Shown in pieces: positions 60,101 through 64,000 of a DNA stretch of 64,000 nucleotides. A model generated the notes under the pieces. That model saw only the letters and a program-made list of their open reading frames with translations. It was not told where the DNA came from and did no database searches. This DNA comes from Arctopsyche grandis (taxonomy: Eukaryota; Arthropoda; Insecta; Trichoptera; Hydropsychidae). Made by a program: the position numbers and the translations under genes. Numbering within the stretch: the first letter of the stretch is position 1; each line of letters begins with the position of its first letter. The DNA is taken from NCBI RefSeq assembly GCF_051622035.1, contig NC_135362.1, forward strand, positions 19,871,001-19,935,000. Direction: 5' to 3'.

Positions 60101-60370
60101 TATCGTGTTCACCGACTTAATATATGCGCATGAATTAAGTCGCGTTCATCGAATTTAATATATGCACATAAATTATCGGCGTAAAAATAGCGGATGCTTA
60201 AAATGCACCTATTGGTCAATGGTTTTAGTCCACGTGGACCACTTCACTTTGATCGGCTGTGATTCTTGATCGCGTGTATTTATCTTATTAAATATCTCTA
60301 AGCACATCATATACTCCTGGTGTTTTAAAATTTGCTTTTTTGAAATCTCTATACTGGTCGACGCACTGCC
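60101..60370. other. Short unique stretch with a small direct repeat
   Basis: GACTTAATATATGCGCATGA and GAATTTAATATATGCACATA (about 60115 and 60150) are a diverged tandem pair. Nothing else recognised. Confidence 0.55.
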
Positions 60371-60660
60371 ACATAGTGTTGTGCACGTTGAAATTTCAAC
60401 GGGTGGTTTCGGAAACAAATTGATACATGATTTTAAATAAAGTTACAATACGTAATAATTAATCGGAATTGGAAGTAAAACAGATATCTGAAATCAGAAC
60501 TGAAACAGGGATCGGTATCCGGAACTGAAAATGGAGTCCGTATCCGAAACAAAAACAAATCCAGAATCCGGCGGCTCCCGGCGGCCCCCGGCACCCCCCG
60601 CCCACCGGTGCCCGGACGCCACCCTCGCGGCCACCACCGCTCCTCCCCCCGCCACTAGTA
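60371..60660 (-). mobile_element. Helitron-like 3' end, decayed sibling
   Basis: On the minus strand a 16-nt palindrome (CGTTGAAATTTCAACG, 60385-60400) is followed by TGCACAACACTATG, where CTRR has decayed to CTAT. AAATTGATACATGATT and AAATAAAGTTACAATAC match the element at 59511. The far side is a C/G-rich stretch (60565-60655; GGCGGCCCCCGGC-like) analogous to the C-rich part of the sibling. Confidence 0.55.
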
Positions 60661-61900
60661 TATTATAATTTAACATACATTTGTCTGTACGTACAATGCA
60701 ATTTTCATATCGTTTACGTTCACTATCGCGTTCAGTTGGAGTTTTCTGAAGTGTTATATGGTAGCAGACCACCGTGCGGGGTTTTGATTCGGATCTCGTA
60801 ATTGGTTAGCGGCGGTTGGATTCGAAACCTAGCAAAGGAATAACATTGCAGCCGTATGTATGCATAATGGTATGTACACATATGTATGTAAAATTTATAT
60901 TGGTCGTGCGTCCGAACGGTATTGCTCTGCCTCCCTTTTCTCACCCTTCCAATCGTTTTCCACGTCACTCGTGGCCGCCGGGCTCCGCTCGCGTGCGCTC
61001 CGAGCCCTCATCTCCTCGGCCAGAGTTAATTGCTGGCCACAATTACCGGGGCCATTGGTGCTGGCACACCCGGTACTCGAACCTACATAGAGTGCGTCGC
61101 CCGCAAACAATTTGCGCCGGTTGGTAGTCGTCGTCGTCGTGTATGAATGACGCAGACCGATCCGACTCTGCCCGGTCCAATTAATTGAACTGCAAAAAAG
61201 TGCGGGGAAACAAGTGGAAAGTCGTTCGTTCCCCGAGCGGGATGTCGATTTCAAAAGGTTTCAGTGTGTACCTACATACATATATGTAAGCGTTCGTTTG
61301 AAAAAATTAATCGAAATTTTTGTGGTGTGTGTGTGTGTGTTGTTGACGTATGAAAGTTTGGTTATCATCATGTAACACATAGTGGTCTCTTACTATTTGT
61401 ACTTATGTACATTTTGTTCTGTGTGCTGCTATTCATGTTGTGTGTGTTTTATTCTGCATCAAAATCTTCTGTTTTATTTTGACATGAGTACAGAAGTGAG
61501 ACGTTTGAGGATGATGTTTCTTATCGATCCAATCTAGTGATGCGTTTCATTCCGATTCTAATTTTTACATATCTCTTATACAGTTCACATGGTTTTCGTT
61601 TAAGAAGTCATTTTTTATATCTCTTATCTTTTATCCGATCGTTTTTATACTTTGCTATATTGCTCATTTTGGTCATCAATAAACGTTAATGTATTTAGAT
61701 CATTGTAATGTCATGTCCTGTAATTTACTTCAATTATTAAAAAAAAAAAAAAAAAATAGATTTTAGTCATTCATTTCAAACCAGGTATTACAGCCTTACA
61801 ATGTATTATATAATTCCATAAAAAACGTATTCGAATTTAATGAATTTTAATGATAAACTTTTCTTTGTATGCATAGTTCGAGGTTCAGTATTTTATTTTT
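60661..61900. other. No gene; GC-richer island at about 60895-61260
   Basis: The island is balanced, CG-containing and single-copy looking. Frames of 103 (plus), 76 (plus) and 119 codons (minus) are open across it at the same time with no domain, so none is called. It includes a (GTC)n-like run near 61125. A run of about 19 A residues at 61739-61757 may be the tail of an unrecognised retroposon. Confidence 0.4.
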
Positions 61901-63110
61901 GGCGCCTGTCGACGAATGCTACACTCATAATGCGTCTCGGCTCGGAACAAACAGCTCATTTACCGAGAGCAGGGGCTAAGCCCCGCTGATGAGTCCTCCG
62001 CCCCCTAAAGAGGGCCCCCTTTCCCGCCCCCCGCCACACCCTTCGCGGTGTGTGTAGCCCGCGGCGTTTCAGTCGTCGTCATCTGCAAGACGATGCTCTC
62101 TCTTTCTTTGGGTTTTTCTTTCGCCGGAAAAACTCAACGGAGGAAAAATGCGCCGCGCTCGACTGAATCTTGAGCGTAATGACTGCACTCGAAATTAAGC
62201 CGGTTAAAGTCGCTCGTTCCGCGCCCGAACCGGAAATATAAGGGCGCTTTTGGACCTTTTCCGTTTCTTTATTATTTTTTGGATTTTAAAAGATCCCCTC
62301 TTTGTGTAAATTGCGTCTTACATTTGTGATAAAAATCAAATTTTTGTTTTTAATAAGTTTTTATTACATTTTTTATTATTAATGCAATGCTACATAACAA
62401 ACAACCACTAAAGCTGTAGAATTTAAATTAGAACTTAAAAATAATTTAAATCATAACTCAACATTATAAATCTATTAAATATTTATTTTCACTTGTCGAA
62501 AAACCGATTTGTGATGCCATTAACTTGTGTGGTTAGTTTTCCCGTGGCGAGCGAAGGAAAATAGGCATTGGGTTTTCTCTCGATTTCCCGGTAGATTCCC
62601 GCCCGAGACAAACCATTTTCTCTACTTTCCTATTGTATTATTTAAATCGATCCCGTCGCGTCACCGCGAATTTTAAATTATTAATTACGTTCGGCGACTT
62701 AGTATCGTTGGTAGTCGAGGTAAAAAGAGAGTCGTGCCCCATAAAAGTTGCCGTAAGTCACCTTGTGAATAACTTATGCGACAAAGAAGAGAAAAAAAAA
62801 CGTTCCATTAACCTTAATCCCAAAGAATGGGGGGGCCGGCCGTAAATTCTAGCATTAAGTGCTATTTATTTGTGAAAGGTCCTATTCTACCTATAGAAAG
62901 TTCATCTAAATTCCTTATGGCCCGTTTGCGTTTAAAACGACTCATGAGACGCGCCCTTCGGGAGGGGGCCCTCCTTATATTGTGCGTACCGAGAGTATTC
63001 ATCACGCTCTCTTGCAAATCACAGCCATCTAAAAAATATTTTAAAAATTTAATAGTCGCTCTGAGAAAGGTGACCTTGTCTAGTCGTGACTAGTGCACCC
63101 AAATAGAGAT
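61901..63110. other. Two GC-richer islands (61900-62300 and 62500-63110)
   Basis: The first contains GGGGCTAAGCCCCGC (about 61973) and C/G runs to 62050. The second has overlapping plus frames of 70 and 88 codons with Leu/Arg-rich, domainless translations. Neither has repeat landmarks. They resemble the other islands that may hold regulatory or non-coding exonic sequence. Confidence 0.35.
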
Positions 63111-64000
63111 ACTCGTTTTAAATTATTCAAAGATTAACGACAGCAGATTTTCTTTCGAATATTATATTTGTTTATTTTTATGATAATCATTCTGAAATTA
63201 TATTTATGAAAATTTTGGGGTTTCCCGTCGATCACTGTGCTCTACGTGCTTCAAGGCACGATCGTTTTCCCCCATTGAAAACTTTAAATACCTCACGTGA
63301 CATGAAAGCACCCCATTGTAAATCAGTCGCCGAATAAAGGATTAATTAATTCGTTGTATTACTTTCACGGGGAAGATATCAATCGACTTGTAAAGGATTA
63401 CCCACAGATTTATTGCATCCATTAGTGGTATTTTAGGGGGTGGTCGATTCCATTTTCTTGGACTAAAGATGCCAAAAACTTAATTGCCGAAACGGTTGAT
63501 AGATGGAATCGTTAATCTGTGAACGGTTTGCCTAATGTGTACGCATAGCCATTTTTCAGTTATTTTTTTTTTCACTAAATTCAAATTGCAGATATTACAT
63601 AAAACGAGATAAAGAATTTGAGTATTTTTTTTTAATTTGGGTATTTGAGCGATAAACTATATATATACCTACAAGTATTTATGATAGAAAACATGAACGT
63701 GCGCAATCTCTCTCACTTCGTATACCATTATCTTTATGTTCGCTGTCGACTTTTAAAATAGTTTTTTTCGTCCATCTTCTTGATGGGAGTTTTTTTCTGA
63801 AAAAAAAAAACACATTTCTATTCAATATTCTCAAACGGTTGTTATAAATTTAAGCTTTATTGTTGGGGCTGTAAGCTCAATTTTGCGCCGCTTTCGATGA
63901 AAGTAATATGTATGAGTAAAATTTATTATTGTTTTTTGTAGGGAAAACATGCTTTTTTGTAACAATGTAAAGAAATAGCGGTACTTTAGAAAATAAATTC
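63111..64000. other. No gene seen
   Basis: AT-rich to balanced unique DNA with A and T runs near 63560 and 63800. No frame above about 60 codons, no RNA gene and no repeat border recognised. Confidence 0.5.

Noticed and set aside
60895..61254. Frames of 119 (minus), 103 and 76 (plus) codons
   Set aside because: Same reasoning; mutually overlapping in a GC-richer island with no motif.
61980..62080. Hammerhead ribozyme, suggested by GCTGATGAGTCC near 61983
   Set aside because: The essential CGAAA partner and closing stem are not present at a workable distance on this strand, and the minus strand lacks the full core as well.

Overview
This window is nuclear, arthropod-like, most likely insect DNA. 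The evidence is eukaryotic Pol III tRNA genes with internal A and B boxes, tRNA-headed SINEs, 5'-truncated non-LTR retrotransposons, non-autonomous DNA transposons with TA or 8-bp target duplications, Helitron ends, and very frequent palindromic TACATA/TATGTA tracts. The species cannot be named from sequence alone. I found no intact host protein-coding gene. The open frames are short, often open on both strands, or lie inside repeats, so the window reads as a large intergenic region or long intron.

The firmest genes are two tRNA-Arg(TCT) genes with identical 73-nt sequences, on opposite strands about 46 kb apart (3737-3809 plus, 49711-49783 minus). Each is followed by a T run suited to Pol III termination.

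The rest is layered mobile-element debris. 2.7-3.4 kb: a LINE 3'-end repeat split by a (GT)n-bearing element. 7.1-9.2 kb: a C/G-rich inverted-repeat element, a well-preserved mariner-type MITE and a decayed jockey-like reverse transcriptase. 10.9-14.9 kb: an inverted-repeat element, a LINE fragment, a Helitron and a hAT element. 18.5-22.6 kb: a LINE fragment, three SINEs, a pogo-like end and a second Helitron. 23.6-24.8 kb: a hAT element with a 7/8 matching target duplication, then a hAT MITE. 26-31 kb: SINE tails, transposon ends, strong hairpins and a Helitron 3' end. 32.3-33.1 kb: a 39-bp minisatellite with a 78-bp higher-order period. 36-43.4 kb: SINEs, then a nested LINE-3'-repeat/TIR-element/(GT)n-element stack. 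46-52 kb: two more LINE fragments, the second tRNA and a near-perfect hairpin. 55.7-60.7 kb: a degenerate SINE, a foldback element with about 133-bp arms, a LINE terminus, a 1.4-kb element with 14-bp TIRs and two Helitron 3' ends.

Between these are several GC-richer, apparently single-copy islands (about 5.9-6.4, 9.26-9.9, 19.65-20.4, 30.95-31.4, 35.7-36.4, 52.4-53.1, 60.9-61.3, 61.9-62.3 and 62.5-63.1 kb). They are the likeliest places for conserved regulatory DNA or unrecognised non-coding exons, but sequence alone does not prove either.
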